This document shows positions 26,842 to 35,131 of a stretch of 64,000 nt of DNA, piece by piece. Origin of the DNA: Olsenella_K sp036454645 (GTDB lineage Bacteria > Actinomycetota > Coriobacteriia > Coriobacteriales > Atopobiaceae); the NCBI GenBank assembly GCA_036454645.1, contig JAZHSQ010000007.1:1-64000 (forward strand). The letters are read 5' to 3'. Numbering within the stretch: the stretch's first letter is position 1; each line of letters begins with the position of its first letter. Under the pieces are notes generated by a model. It ran no database searches and was not told the DNA's origin. It saw only the letters and a list, made by a program, of their open reading frames with translations. The position numbers and the translations under genes are program-made.

Positions 26842-27666
26842 ATGCGCCACCTCAAGCACCCCAGGGGGACGACCATGCTCGCAGTCGTGACCGTGCTCCT
26901 GCTCTTCCTGCCCTTCATGTCGGACATCTCCTACCCCGCCGAGGAGACGTCACGGGTCGTCCTCGAGGTCATAGGCACCTCGTTCGCGAGCCGCGTGGCG
27001 CCCGTGCTCCCCCTGGCGAAGCTCGCCCTGCTCGCAGTGGCGGCCTCGCCCTTCCTCGCACGGCGCGACGTCGCCAGGGTCGTCCTCGGCTACTACGGCG
27101 TCGTCCTCGTGCCCATCGGCTTCTTCCAGAACATGTCCGTCCTCACCACCTACGGGTTCGTCTGGATGTACGGCAACACCCTGGTCGACCTCCTCGTCGC
27201 CAGCCGCTGCGCGATCGACCTCGTCCAGGGGAGGACGCGCGTCGACGGAACGCGACTCCGGCGGGCTCGCCTCTGGCTCCTCGTCCCGATGGCGCTCGCC
27301 CTCCTCGGCCCCTACGCGGCCGACGCGGCCGGCAACGTCGTCCCGGACTTCGGGCGCGCGCTCCTGGCCTCGGACTCCGGCGTCTCCTACTGCATGGTCA
27401 CCCCCGTCGTCCTGGGCACCCTCCTGCTCTTCCCTGACGGGGTGGACGAGGACACGCTCTCCTACCTCGCCTTCGTGGGGCTCGCCTTCGGCGCCATGAA
27501 CCTCCTCACCTGTTTCGTCATGGTCCCCGCGAGCTGGTGGATGGGCGTCCTGCACCTGCCCTTGGTCCTGACCTCGGTGCTCGGCCTCGTGGAGGCCCGG
27601 CGCAAGCGCGCCGCCGCGCAGGGGCCGCAGCCCGCGGGGGCCGACGGGGCGACGCAGGCGGCGTAG
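26842..27666 (+). CDS. hypothetical integral membrane protein
   Basis: A 274-residue protein with about seven or eight hydrophobic helices, for example MLAVVTVLLLFLPFM, APVLPLAKLALLAVAASPFL, LWLLVPMALALLGPYAA and HLPLVLTSVLGLVEA, with a charged C-terminal tail. GAAAGGGGACGG precedes the ATG. No transport signature is recognised. It is a single-gene unit that ends at a strong hairpin. Confidence 0.75.
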   Translation: MRHLKHPRGTTMLAVVTVLLLFLPFMSDISYPAEETSRVVLEVIGTSFASRVAPVLPLAKLALLAVAASPFLARRDVARVVLGYYGVVLVPIGFFQNMSVLTTYGFVWMYGNTLVDLLVASRCAIDLVQGRTRVDGTRLRRARLWLLVPMALALLGPYAADAAGNVVPDFGRALLASDSGVSYCMVTPVVLGTLLLFPDGVDEDTLSYLAFVGLAFGAMNLLTCFVMVPASWWMGVLHLPLVLTSVLGLVEARRKRAAAQGPQPAGADGATQAA

Positions 27667-27757
27667 CGTGACGGCGCAGGCCGGGAGCGAGCCAGGCGGG
27701 CCGGCCGAGGCAGCCTGCCCGGCCCGGGGCGCCGGGGACGTCCTCGCCGGATACGGA

Positions 27758-27798
27758 GGGAGGGGCCACCGCCGCGCGTTGCGACGGTGGCCCCTCCC
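27758..27798. terminator. bidirectional terminator
   Basis: A perfect 14-bp stem (27758-27771 with 27785-27798; arm GGGAGGGGCCACCG) around 13 bases, followed by CTTTC on the plus strand. It separates converging genes. Confidence 0.9.
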
Positions 27799-27834
27799 CT
27801 TTCGGTCGAGCTTTGACCCGCAGGCCCGCCTTGG

Positions 27835-28089
27835 CTACTCCTGCTCGCCCTTCAGCCTGCCCGCGAGGTACCTCACGATGTCCATGCTCTCGTACATGGG
27901 CTTGCCGTCGATGAGCAGGCAGGGGCAGGTGCGCTTCCCGCCGATGCGCTCGAGGTCGTCGCCGTTGGTCCCCTCGGTGACGTCGCGGTGCTCGATCTGG
28001 ACGTCGTTCTTCTCCAGGAAACGGTCGACACGGGCGCAGAACGGGCAGCCCGGACGGACGTACAGCTTGAGGTCGTCATACTTGGCCAT
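27835..28089 (-). CDS. glutaredoxin-like thiol-disulfide protein
   Basis: An 84-residue thioredoxin-fold protein with the redox motif CPFC at residues 15-18 in VRPGCPFCARVDRFLEKN. The cis-proline region (KRTCPCLLIDGK) and MYESMDIVRYLAGRL follow, as in glutaredoxins and GST N-terminal domains. It probably reduces disulfides in the cytoplasm; in a lineage without evident glutathione, the reductant is uncertain. GAGGAG precedes the ATG. The AT-richer 197-base spacer upstream holds TATAC-type -10 candidates but no clear -35. Confidence 0.9.
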   Translation of the reverse strand: MAKYDDLKLYVRPGCPFCARVDRFLEKNDVQIEHRDVTEGTNGDDLERIGGKRTCPCLLIDGKPMYESMDIVRYLAGRLKGEQE

Positions 28090-28286
28090 AGTTGCTCCTC
28101 TTCCATGTCGGCTCAGCGCGCGCGGGCTGCGCGCGCATGGCTGGCGTACACGTCATGCTTGCGTACGTATACCCTGTATAGCACGGAATTAATTGGCCCT
28201 ATAAAACTCACAGATATCTGCACACACAAAGAAACAAGGGTCGCTCTGCGAACGCCCAGTTTTTCTCTGTGAACGGTAGATACCGC

Positions 28287-29108
28287 CTACAGTGCGTCGA
28301 GGGCGAGCTGGCGCATCTCCACGGCGCCCGTCGCGTCGTGCGCGAGGATGGAGACCTCCGTGAACCCGCAGTCGATGGCGGAGCGGACGGCCACGTCGAA
28401 GCCGCCGTCGAGGAGCTCGCGCTGGTGGGCGTCGGAGCTGATGAGGATCTGCCCCCCGAGGTCGTGCAGGGCCCTCAGCAGCTCGGGGCGCGGGTAGAGC
28501 TCCCGCTTGCGCCCGCGGTTCACCGCGCCGCAGTTGACCTCGAACGGGACGCCCTCCCCCACCAGGTACTCCATCGCCTCGAGGGCCGGCGCGAGGTAGT
28601 CAGCGCTCGTCTCGTCCACGAAGCGCATCTGGTCGTTGAAGCGGGTCACCAGGTCGAAGTGGCCCACGAAGGTGCAGTGCAGCCGGTCGTAGACCCTGGC
28701 CTCCAGCTCGTAGTAGGCGCGGGTGAGCGCGAGCCAGTCGCCGCCGAAGTACTCGCGCGCGAGCGTCTCCATCGACTCGGGCGAGCTGTCCACCGAGAGC
28801 GGCTCGGGCGAGTCGACGTCGAGGAAGTGGGTGGAGCCGATCACGTACTCCGCCCCCGGGCAGCACGCGGGGTCGTAGACGTTGTCGAGCTCGACGCCCA
28901 TGAGGACGTCGAGCTCGCCCGCGTAGCGCTCCCTCACGGCGCCGATCCGCTCGACGTAGGCCTGCCAGTCCATGTGGATGTCCGGGTCCATGTGGCCCGA
29001 GAAGCCCAGGTGCTCGAAGCCCAGGCGGACGGCCTGCTCGGCCATGGCCTCGGGGGTGTCGGCGCCGTCGCACAGGACGGTGTGGGTGTGGTAGTTGGCC
29101 CTGAGCAT
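28287..29108 (-). CDS. hisJ: histidinol-phosphatase of the PHP family
   Basis: A 273-residue PHP-domain phosphoesterase. Metal ligands appear as NYHTHTVLCDG at the N-terminus, GFSGHMD, the VGHFDLVTRF segment and SSDAH near the C-terminus. It matches HisJ/HisK, which releases histidinol from its phosphate in histidine synthesis; no other his genes are in the window, so another phosphoester is possible. It lies downstream of malY on the same strand. Confidence 0.88.
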   Translation of the reverse strand: MLRANYHTHTVLCDGADTPEAMAEQAVRLGFEHLGFSGHMDPDIHMDWQAYVERIGAVRERYAGELDVLMGVELDNVYDPACCPGAEYVIGSTHFLDVDSPEPLSVDSSPESMETLAREYFGGDWLALTRAYYELEARVYDRLHCTFVGHFDLVTRFNDQMRFVDETSADYLAPALEAMEYLVGEGVPFEVNCGAVNRGRKRELYPRPELLRALHDLGGQILISSDAHQRELLDGGFDVAVRSAIDCGFTEVSILAHDATGAVEMRQLALDAL

Positions 29109-29215
29109 CCTCGCGCTCCCCTCGTCGTGGCCCGGGCGGGGGCCCGGGCCCGCTGCCCCGCCGAGCCTGGGGCCGGGACCTCAGGTCCTCGGCCGGGCCG
29201 GCGGGTCCTTCTCCC

Positions 29216-30427
29216 CTAGGCGTTGAACACGTACCTGTCGAGGCGCTCGAAGGCCTCCTCGACGCGGCTGGTCGGCAGGGCGAGGTTCATGCGCACGTGC
29301 GTCGGCCCCATGAACTGGGCGCCGTCCTGCCAGCCCACGCCCACGTCCCAGCCGGCCTTCTCCAGCTCGCGCAGGGTCCTGCCGTGCGCCGCCAGCCACT
29401 CCGCGCAGTCGAGGAAGAGCATGTAGGTGCCCTCGGGGCGGAAGGCCCAGACGCCCTCGAAGCGCTGGTCGATGTAGTCGCAGGCCAGGTCGCGGTTGCG
29501 CCTCAGCACGGGCAGCAGCTGGTCGAGCCAGCTCGCGCCCTCGTCGCTGTAGGCGCCGATCAGGGCCTGCTCGGAGAGGACGTTCATGCTGTTGTAGTGC
29601 GTGGCAGCGGCGACCGACGCCATGCGGTCGCGCAGGCGCCTGTCGTAGACGACGTGGTAGGAGCCCACGAGGCCGGCGAGGTTGAAGGTCTTGCTCGGCG
29701 CGAAGAGCGAGATGACGTTCTGGTGCGCCCACGGGCTCACGGACTGGGTCGAGACCTGCGGGCGGTCGCAGAGGATGAGGTCGCTCCAGATCTCGTCGTC
29801 GATGACCACGCACTCGTACTTCTCGAACAGCGCCATGGCGCGCTCGACCTCCCAGCGCTCCCACACGCGGCCGCAGGGGTTGTAGGGCGAGCAGAACACG
29901 GCGAGGTGGATGCTCTCATCGCGCAGCTTCCTCTCCATGTCGTCGAAGTCCATGCGCCAGACGCCCTCGTCGTCGCGCACGAGCGGGCTCAGGACCATCT
30001 TGCGGCCGTTGGCGTTCATGGTGCCCGTGAAGCCGATGTAGGTGGGCGAGTTGAGCATGACCTTGTCGCCCGGGGCGGAGAAGGCCCTCAGGGCCGTCGC
30101 CACGCCGCCGAGGACGCCGTTCTCGTAGCCGATGTCCTCGGGCCTGACGTCGGTCACGCCCTTGCGCGTCGCGTGCCAGCGGATGATCGAGCTCGCATAC
30201 TCGTCGGACTGCATGAAGTAGCCGAAGGCCGGGTGCTGGGCGCGCGCCACGATTGCGTCGACCACGCTCTGGGGCCCGGTGAAGTTCATGTCCGCGATCC
30301 ACATCGGGATGAAGTCGAAGCCCTCCTTGGGGGGCTCGGGCGCGAAGCCCCTGCCCGACCTGGGCCCCTCGATCGCCACCGCGTGGGTGCCCGTGCGGTC
30401 GAGCATCTTGTCGAAGTCGTAGTGCAT
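29216..30427 (-). CDS. MalY/PatB-type PLP C-S lyase
   Basis: A 403-residue fold-type I aminotransferase-like enzyme. The MalY/PatB signatures are PMWIADMNF near residue 40, SPYNPCGRVW, and the PLP lysine in LFAPSKTFNLAGL. These enzymes usually cleave cystathionine or other S-conjugates to thiol, pyruvate and ammonia; some act in regulation. The start MHYDFDKMLDRTG follows AAAGG. The met operon 3 kb away makes a sulfur role sensible. Confidence 0.92.
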   Translation of the reverse strand: MHYDFDKMLDRTGTHAVAIEGPRSGRGFAPEPPKEGFDFIPMWIADMNFTGPQSVVDAIVARAQHPAFGYFMQSDEYASSIIRWHATRKGVTDVRPEDIGYENGVLGGVATALRAFSAPGDKVMLNSPTYIGFTGTMNANGRKMVLSPLVRDDEGVWRMDFDDMERKLRDESIHLAVFCSPYNPCGRVWERWEVERAMALFEKYECVVIDDEIWSDLILCDRPQVSTQSVSPWAHQNVISLFAPSKTFNLAGLVGSYHVVYDRRLRDRMASVAAATHYNSMNVLSEQALIGAYSDEGASWLDQLLPVLRRNRDLACDYIDQRFEGVWAFRPEGTYMLFLDCAEWLAAHGRTLRELEKAGWDVGVGWQDGAQFMGPTHVRMNLALPTSRVEEAFERLDRYVFNA

Positions 30428-30608
30428 GTAAGGCCAACCTTTCTGATAAACCGTGCCTTGGAGGAGTCCGGGCGCTCGTGGGGGGCGGGACTCGCGCCCC
30501 ATGCCATCAAGAAGAACGCGCCCCTGCTGCGTAGAGATTATAGAGCGTGGCGCCGCCACCCTCGGCGACCGGCCGCGCCCTCGACGGGCTCCCCCAGGGG
30601 GCAGGCCC

Positions 30609-31292
30609 CTAGTCCGCGTCGCGGATGACGTTTCGTATGGCCTGCATGGAGATGTCGATCGAGGCGATCTCGTCCGCGCAGCGCTTGAGCTCGGCCTGCA
30701 TGAGCTCGGGGTTGCGGACGGACTTCTTGTACTTGATCTTGTGCTCGAGCGTGGCCCAGAAGTCGATGCCGATGGTCCTGAGCTGCACCTCCATGGCGCC
30801 TGCGCGCGAGGCCGGCCCCTCGCTCACCCGGATGATCAGGTGCAGGCTCCTGTAGCCGTTGGGCTTGGGGTGCTCGATGTAGTCCTTGCGGCCCACGACC
30901 TCGACCTCGGGGCGCGCCTCCAGCCAGCGGGCGGCCTCGTAGACGTCGTCCATGAAGGCGCAGTTGACGCGCACGCCCACCACGTCGTGGATGCCGAGCG
31001 CGACGGCGTCCTCGTAGGTGCCGCCCTCCACGCCCAAGCGCGCGAGCTTCTCGACCAGGCTCGCCGGGGACTTGATGCGCGCGGTGTAGTAGACCACGGG
31101 CTTGAGGTCGTCCTCGTCGCTGTGGGCGGCCTTGAACTCCTCGACCAGGTCGCAGACCTGCCGCTTGGCGCCCACGAGGTCCGCGTAGTGATTCCCGTAG
31201 TACTCCTCCGGAGACTGCCCGGCGGCCTCCGCCGCGGGTGCGGCCTGCTCGCGCGCGTCCCTCTCGCACTTCTCCTGCGTCACCTTGAGCAT
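30609..31292 (-). CDS. small alarmone synthetase, RelQ-like
   Basis: A 227-residue GTP pyrophosphokinase with only the synthetase domain. RelA/SpoT motifs include YYTARIKSPASLVEKL, HDVVGVRVNC, then KPNGYRSLHLII and MEVQLRTIGIDFWATLEHK. It makes (p)ppGpp from GTP/GDP and ATP and has no HD hydrolase domain. ATG at 31292 sits one base after the stop of the histidine kinase gene, with GGAAGGGG upstream, so the two are translated together. An N-terminal region of about 30 residues is extra relative to typical RelQ. Confidence 0.92.
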   Translation of the reverse strand: MLKVTQEKCERDAREQAAPAAEAAGQSPEEYYGNHYADLVGAKRQVCDLVEEFKAAHSDEDDLKPVVYYTARIKSPASLVEKLARLGVEGGTYEDAVALGIHDVVGVRVNCAFMDDVYEAARWLEARPEVEVVGRKDYIEHPKPNGYRSLHLIIRVSEGPASRAGAMEVQLRTIGIDFWATLEHKIKYKKSVRNPELMQAELKRCADEIASIDISMQAIRNVIRDAD

Positions 31293-31293
31293 G

Positions 31294-32583
31294 CTAGCCC
31301 CTTCCGTCACGAACGCTCGACTTCCTCACCGGCGCGGGCAGGACCACCGTGATGGTGACCTCCCCCGCGCCCGTGCCGTCCGCCGTGGCGGACGCGCGCG
31401 CCTTGCCGCCGTGCGCCTCGGCGACGGCGCGCACCATCGCCAGGCCGATCCCGAAGCCGCCCGCGCGGTGGGAGCGCGACTTCTCGGACTGGTAGAAGCG
31501 GTCGAACCACCGGTCGACCTCGGCCGGGTCCACCGAGTCCACGGCGTTGGCGACCGAGACCTCGACCCGCCTCGCGTGGCGCTCCACCCCGACCCGCACG
31601 GGGGCGCCCTCGCTCGCGTACTTGAACGCGTTGTCGAGCAGGGCCCCCACCATCCGGGTGAGGTAGAGGCGGTTGCCGCGGATGACGGCGTCCGCGTCGC
31701 AGGAGACCTCGAGCTCGTGGCCCTCGGTCAGGGCGCGCGACCTGAAGGAGGAGGCCTCGTCGCGCGCCACGGCGGACAGGTCCACCACGTCGTCACGGTC
31801 GATCCTCATGGAGGCCCGGGAGAGCACGATCAGGCTCTCCGTGAGCTCGCTCATGTTGGCGACCTGCCGCTTTATGTCGTGGAGCCACTCGTTGTCCTGC
31901 CCGAGGTCCATCGCGAGCACGTCCGCGTCCGCCGAGATGATCGAGATGGGCGTCCTGAGGTCGTGGCCGGCGTCCACCACGAACTGGCGCTGGGCCGTCT
32001 GCGAGCGCACGATCGGCTCGACGATGCGCTTGGAGACCAGGGCGAACACCACCGAGACGCCGACGACCACGAGGACGGAGATCTGGGCCATGGACAGCGT
32101 GATGCTGCGGACCGAGGCCCACTGGCTCGTGAGGTCGACGAGGGCGACGAGCACCGACCCGTCGTCGGAGACGAGCGCGCGGTAGCGGAAGCTGCCGACG
32201 TCGCCCGAGGTGCGGTCGCGCCCCGGCGACTTGGCGAGCTCCGCGGCCCGCTGGGCGAGCGAGCGCGCCTCGTCCTCCTCCACCACCTCGATGCTGTTGA
32301 GGTTGAGCGAGGTAACCTGCCCGTCCGGGTCGACCTCGGCCGTGAAGAACTGCGCGTCGAAGAGGTCGTTGGCGGTCGCGCGGCTGCCGTCGGGCATGCG
32401 CTTGAGCCCGGAGGGGACCTGGCCGCGGTAGTCGAGCACGACCTCGAGGACGTCGTCGGCGGTCTCGACCACCTGCGCCTCGCGCGCCGCGGAGGTCGCG
32501 AAGACGATGAAGCCGAGCATCACGAAGAGCACGGCCACGACAGACATGGTCAGCTGGAGCCTAAGACGTCGCTCCATCTCCAT
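31294..32583 (-). CDS. membrane sensor histidine kinase
   Basis: A 429-residue kinase with two membrane helices (about 10-31 and 164-184) and a roughly 130-residue extracellular sensor between them. The H box is DAGHDLRTPI with His207. The N box is LLDNAFKYA and the G box is GGFGIGLAM. It overlaps the response regulator stop by 23 bases and ends one base before the alarmone synthetase start. No recognisable sensor family is seen. The dimerisation region is complete. Confidence 0.93.
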   Translation of the reverse strand: MEMERRLRLQLTMSVVAVLFVMLGFIVFATSAAREAQVVETADDVLEVVLDYRGQVPSGLKRMPDGSRATANDLFDAQFFTAEVDPDGQVTSLNLNSIEVVEEDEARSLAQRAAELAKSPGRDRTSGDVGSFRYRALVSDDGSVLVALVDLTSQWASVRSITLSMAQISVLVVVGVSVVFALVSKRIVEPIVRSQTAQRQFVVDAGHDLRTPISIISADADVLAMDLGQDNEWLHDIKRQVANMSELTESLIVLSRASMRIDRDDVVDLSAVARDEASSFRSRALTEGHELEVSCDADAVIRGNRLYLTRMVGALLDNAFKYASEGAPVRVGVERHARRVEVSVANAVDSVDPAEVDRWFDRFYQSEKSRSHRAGGFGIGLAMVRAVAEAHGGKARASATADGTGAGEVTITVVLPAPVRKSSVRDGRG

Positions 32584-33244
32584 GGGGCCTCACCAGCCTC
32601 CACCCCTCCTCGTCCGAGCCCTCGACGCGCACGCCCGAGCCGAGCGCCTCGAGCTTGCCGTTGAGCAGCCTCGCGTAGAGGGGAACGGCCCCCTCGATGG
32701 CCGTCTCCCCCCACACGTGGCCGCGCAGCCACTCCGCGCTGACGGCGGAGCCGCCCGCGTTGGCGAGCGCCGCGACCATCGATATCTCGTGCGGGTCCAC
32801 GCGCAGCGACCCGCGCGCGGTGGTGAGCCTGACGGCGTCCGCCTCGATGGTGACGTCGCCGAAGGAGATGGTCGCCGCGGCGCCCGAGCGCGGGCGGGCG
32901 ACCGCCTTGATGCGGGCGATGAGCTCGCAAGCGTCGAAGGGCTTGGACATGTAGTCGTCCGCGCCGAGGTCGAGCCCCTGGATCTTGTCGTCCACCTGGG
33001 TCTTCGCCGTGAGGAGGATGACGGGGGTGGTGTTGCCCTCCGCGCGGACGGCGCGCAGCACCTCGAGGCCGTCCATCACCGGCATCATGATGTCGAGCAC
33101 GCCGACGTCGAAGTAGCCGTTGTTGAAGAGCTCGAGCGCCTCGCCGCCGTCGTGCGCGACCTCGACCTCGAAGCCGGAGCGGGCGAGGATCACCTCGGTC
33201 GCCCTCGCGAGACTGACGTTGTCCTCTGCCAGAAGAACGCGCAT
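32561..33244 (-). CDS. OmpR-family response regulator
   Basis: A 227-residue regulator. The receiver domain has the acidic pocket LLAEDN, phosphoacceptor Asp51 in GVLDIMMPVMDG, Thr in LLTAKT and Lys in YMSKPF. The C-terminal winged helix includes VPLYARLLNGKLEAL. GGGGAGGGG precedes the ATG. It is the first gene of the regulator-kinase-alarmone synthetase operon, with a candidate binding site in its upstream spacer. Confidence 0.94.
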   Translation of the reverse strand: MRVLLAEDNVSLARATEVILARSGFEVEVAHDGGEALELFNNGYFDVGVLDIMMPVMDGLEVLRAVRAEGNTTPVILLTAKTQVDDKIQGLDLGADDYMSKPFDACELIARIKAVARPRSGAAATISFGDVTIEADAVRLTTARGSLRVDPHEISMVAALANAGGSAVSAEWLRGHVWGETAIEGAVPLYARLLNGKLEALGSGVRVEGSDEEGWRLVRPHGDGATS

Positions 33245-33359
33245 GCTACCCCTCCCCGAAGCCCGGCCGACGAGGCTTCTTATACCCGCAAAGCCGCGAC
33301 GCTGCCGGCGCGCCGCGGGCGGCGTCGCAGGTCGGGGCGCAGCCTCGCACGAACCCACA

Positions 33360-33375
33360 TAAACCTTGTGTAAAC
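33360..33375. promoter_or_regulatory. candidate response-regulator box
   Basis: TAAAC at 33360-33364 and 33371-33375 form a direct repeat with 11-base spacing (minus strand GTTTACACAAG then GTTTATG), as bound by OmpR-family dimers. It lies between the divergent response regulator and metF genes. Confidence 0.4.
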
Positions 33376-33483
33376 ATCCGGGGTCGCGCGCATAACGAGA
33401 GTACCATCGTGCCAATTGGCGGCCCGAGGGCGCGCCCGGCCGGACGCCGGGGGCAGGAGCCCCGGACGAGTGGAGGTAAGCTC

Positions 33484-34359
33484 ATGCGCATCCGCGACAT
33501 CCTCGACAGGAAGCAGACCTTCTCCGTCGAGATCTTCCCGCCCAAGGGCGACATGTCCGTCGAGACGGCGAGGTCCATCTCGGAGCAGATGATCGCAGAG
33601 ACGCACCCCGACTGGATCTCCGTGACCTTCTCCGCCGGCGGCTCGGGCAACTCCGAGAACACCCTCAGGATATCGGCGGAGATCGAGCGCACGCCCGCCC
33701 CCACCACCTCGCTCGCCCACCTCACCTGCCTGGGGTCCAGCCGGGCGGACGTGGACGCCTACCTCGACGCCTGCGAGGCCTCAGGCATCGACAACGTGCT
33801 CGCCCTGCGCGGCGACCGCGCGCCCGGCCGCGAGGCGATCGACTTCGAGCACGCGAGCGACCTCGTCTCCTACATCAAGGGGAGGAACCCCGGCCTCTGC
33901 GTGGGCGGCGCCTGCTACCCCGAGGGCCACGTGGAGTGCGGAAGCCTCGACGAGGACGTCGAGAACCTCAAGCGCAAGCAGGACGCCTGCGTGGACTTCC
34001 TCGTGACGCAGCTCTTCTTCGAGAACGAGGACTTCTACCGCTTCCGCGAGCGGCTGGCGCGCGCCCGCATCAAGGTCCCCGTGGTCGTGGGCATCATGCC
34101 CTTCACGAGCACCCGCCAGATCCAGCGCATGGCCTTCTCCTGCGGCGCCTCCATCCCCGCCAGGGTGATCCGGCGGCTCGTGGCGGCGGGCGACTCCGAG
34201 GAGGACCAGCGCAAGGCCGGCGTGGAGTACGCGGTGGGCCAGCTCGCGGACCTCGCCGAGAACGGCGTGGACGGCCTGCACGTCTACAGCATGAACAAGC
34301 CCTCGGTCGCGCGCGACACCCACGAGTGCCTCAGGCGCTGCGGCTACGTGAGGGAGTAG
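33484..34359 (+). CDS. metF: methylenetetrahydrofolate reductase
   Basis: A 291-residue FAD-dependent TIM-barrel enzyme that reduces 5,10-methylene-THF to 5-methyl-THF, the methyl donor for MetH. Visible motifs are FSVEIFPPKGD, LALRGDR and the SLDEDVENLKRKQDACVDFL region that ends in QLFFEN. GGAGGTAAG precedes the ATG at 33484. It opens a metF - reactivation domain - metH operon. I looked for a cobalamin or SAM riboswitch upstream and saw none. Confidence 0.95.
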   Translation: MRIRDILDRKQTFSVEIFPPKGDMSVETARSISEQMIAETHPDWISVTFSAGGSGNSENTLRISAEIERTPAPTTSLAHLTCLGSSRADVDAYLDACEASGIDNVLALRGDRAPGREAIDFEHASDLVSYIKGRNPGLCVGGACYPEGHVECGSLDEDVENLKRKQDACVDFLVTQLFFENEDFYRFRERLARARIKVPVVVGIMPFTSTRQIQRMAFSCGASIPARVIRRLVAAGDSEEDQRKAGVEYAVGQLADLAENGVDGLHVYSMNKPSVARDTHECLRRCGYVRE

Positions 34360-34363
34360 GGCC

Positions 34364-35131
34364 GTGGCGGCGGGCGTGGCGGGCTCGGCCCGCGCGGCGG
34401 GGGGCGCGTGCACGGGCGAGGTCCTCGGCTTCGACATCCGCTCCGTCGACCGCGACGAGGTCCTGCGCTACCTGGGCCACGCGGGCCAGGAGCTGGGGGC
34501 GGACCTCGAGGCGCGCGTCGACGCGGACGTGGCCCGCTGCATCGAGGTATCGCGGCCGGCGGGCGTGGTGCGCGTCTTCGAGTGCGCGGAGGCGACGGAG
34601 GAGGACGGGCGCTTCGTGCAGCGCCTCGAGGGCACGGCGCTCGAGCTGCCCGGCGAGTCAATGCGCGCCTACCTCGCCGGGGCCCGCGCCGTCGGCGTCT
34701 TCGCGGTCACCCTGGGCATGGCCAACGAGCGCGAGCTCAGGCGCCTCTCGCTCACCAGCCGCGTGGACGAGCTCATCCTCGACGCCGCCTCGAGCGCCCT
34801 CGTGGAGCGCGCCGCGGACGCCGCCGAGGCCCGGGTGGTGCGCGAGGCCGCCGACCGCGGGCTCTACACCAACTACCGCTTCTCCCCCGGCTACGGCGAC
34901 CTGCCCATGTCCGTGCAGCCGACCCTGCTCGCCACGCTCGACGCCCAGCGCAGGCTCGGCATCGCCCTCTCGAGCACCCGGCTCATGACCCCCACCAAGA
35001 GCGCCACCGCCCTCGTGGGGCTCTACGGGAGCCCGCAGGGCCAGACGAGGCTCTCCTGCAAGGGCTGCATCTGTCACGACTTCTGCCTCCTGAGGCCGAC
35101 CGGAAGGACCTGCTATGGCAAGCGACACTGA
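34364..35131 (+). CDS. stand-alone methionine synthase reactivation domain
   Basis: A 255-residue protein equivalent to the C-terminal AdoMet-binding activation domain of MetH. The hallmark RFSPGYGDLP appears in YRFSPGYGDLPMSVQ, followed by a Cys-rich tail (CKGCICHDFC, then CYG). It would supply AdoMet and help re-methylate oxidised cobalamin on the separate MetH below. It starts at GTG 34364, just after metF, and overlaps metH by 17 bases. Confidence 0.9.
   Translation: MAAGVAGSARAAGGACTGEVLGFDIRSVDRDEVLRYLGHAGQELGADLEARVDADVARCIEVSRPAGVVRVFECAEATEEDGRFVQRLEGTALELPGESMRAYLAGARAVGVFAVTLGMANERELRRLSLTSRVDELILDAASSALVERAADAAEARVVREAADRGLYTNYRFSPGYGDLPMSVQPTLLATLDAQRRLGIALSSTRLMTPTKSATALVGLYGSPQGQTRLSCKGCICHDFCLLRPTGRTCYGKRH

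Noticed and set aside
33245..33483. Cobalamin or SAM riboswitch before metF
   Set aside because: I looked for the conserved cores and saw none; the spacer is short and shared with a divergent gene.
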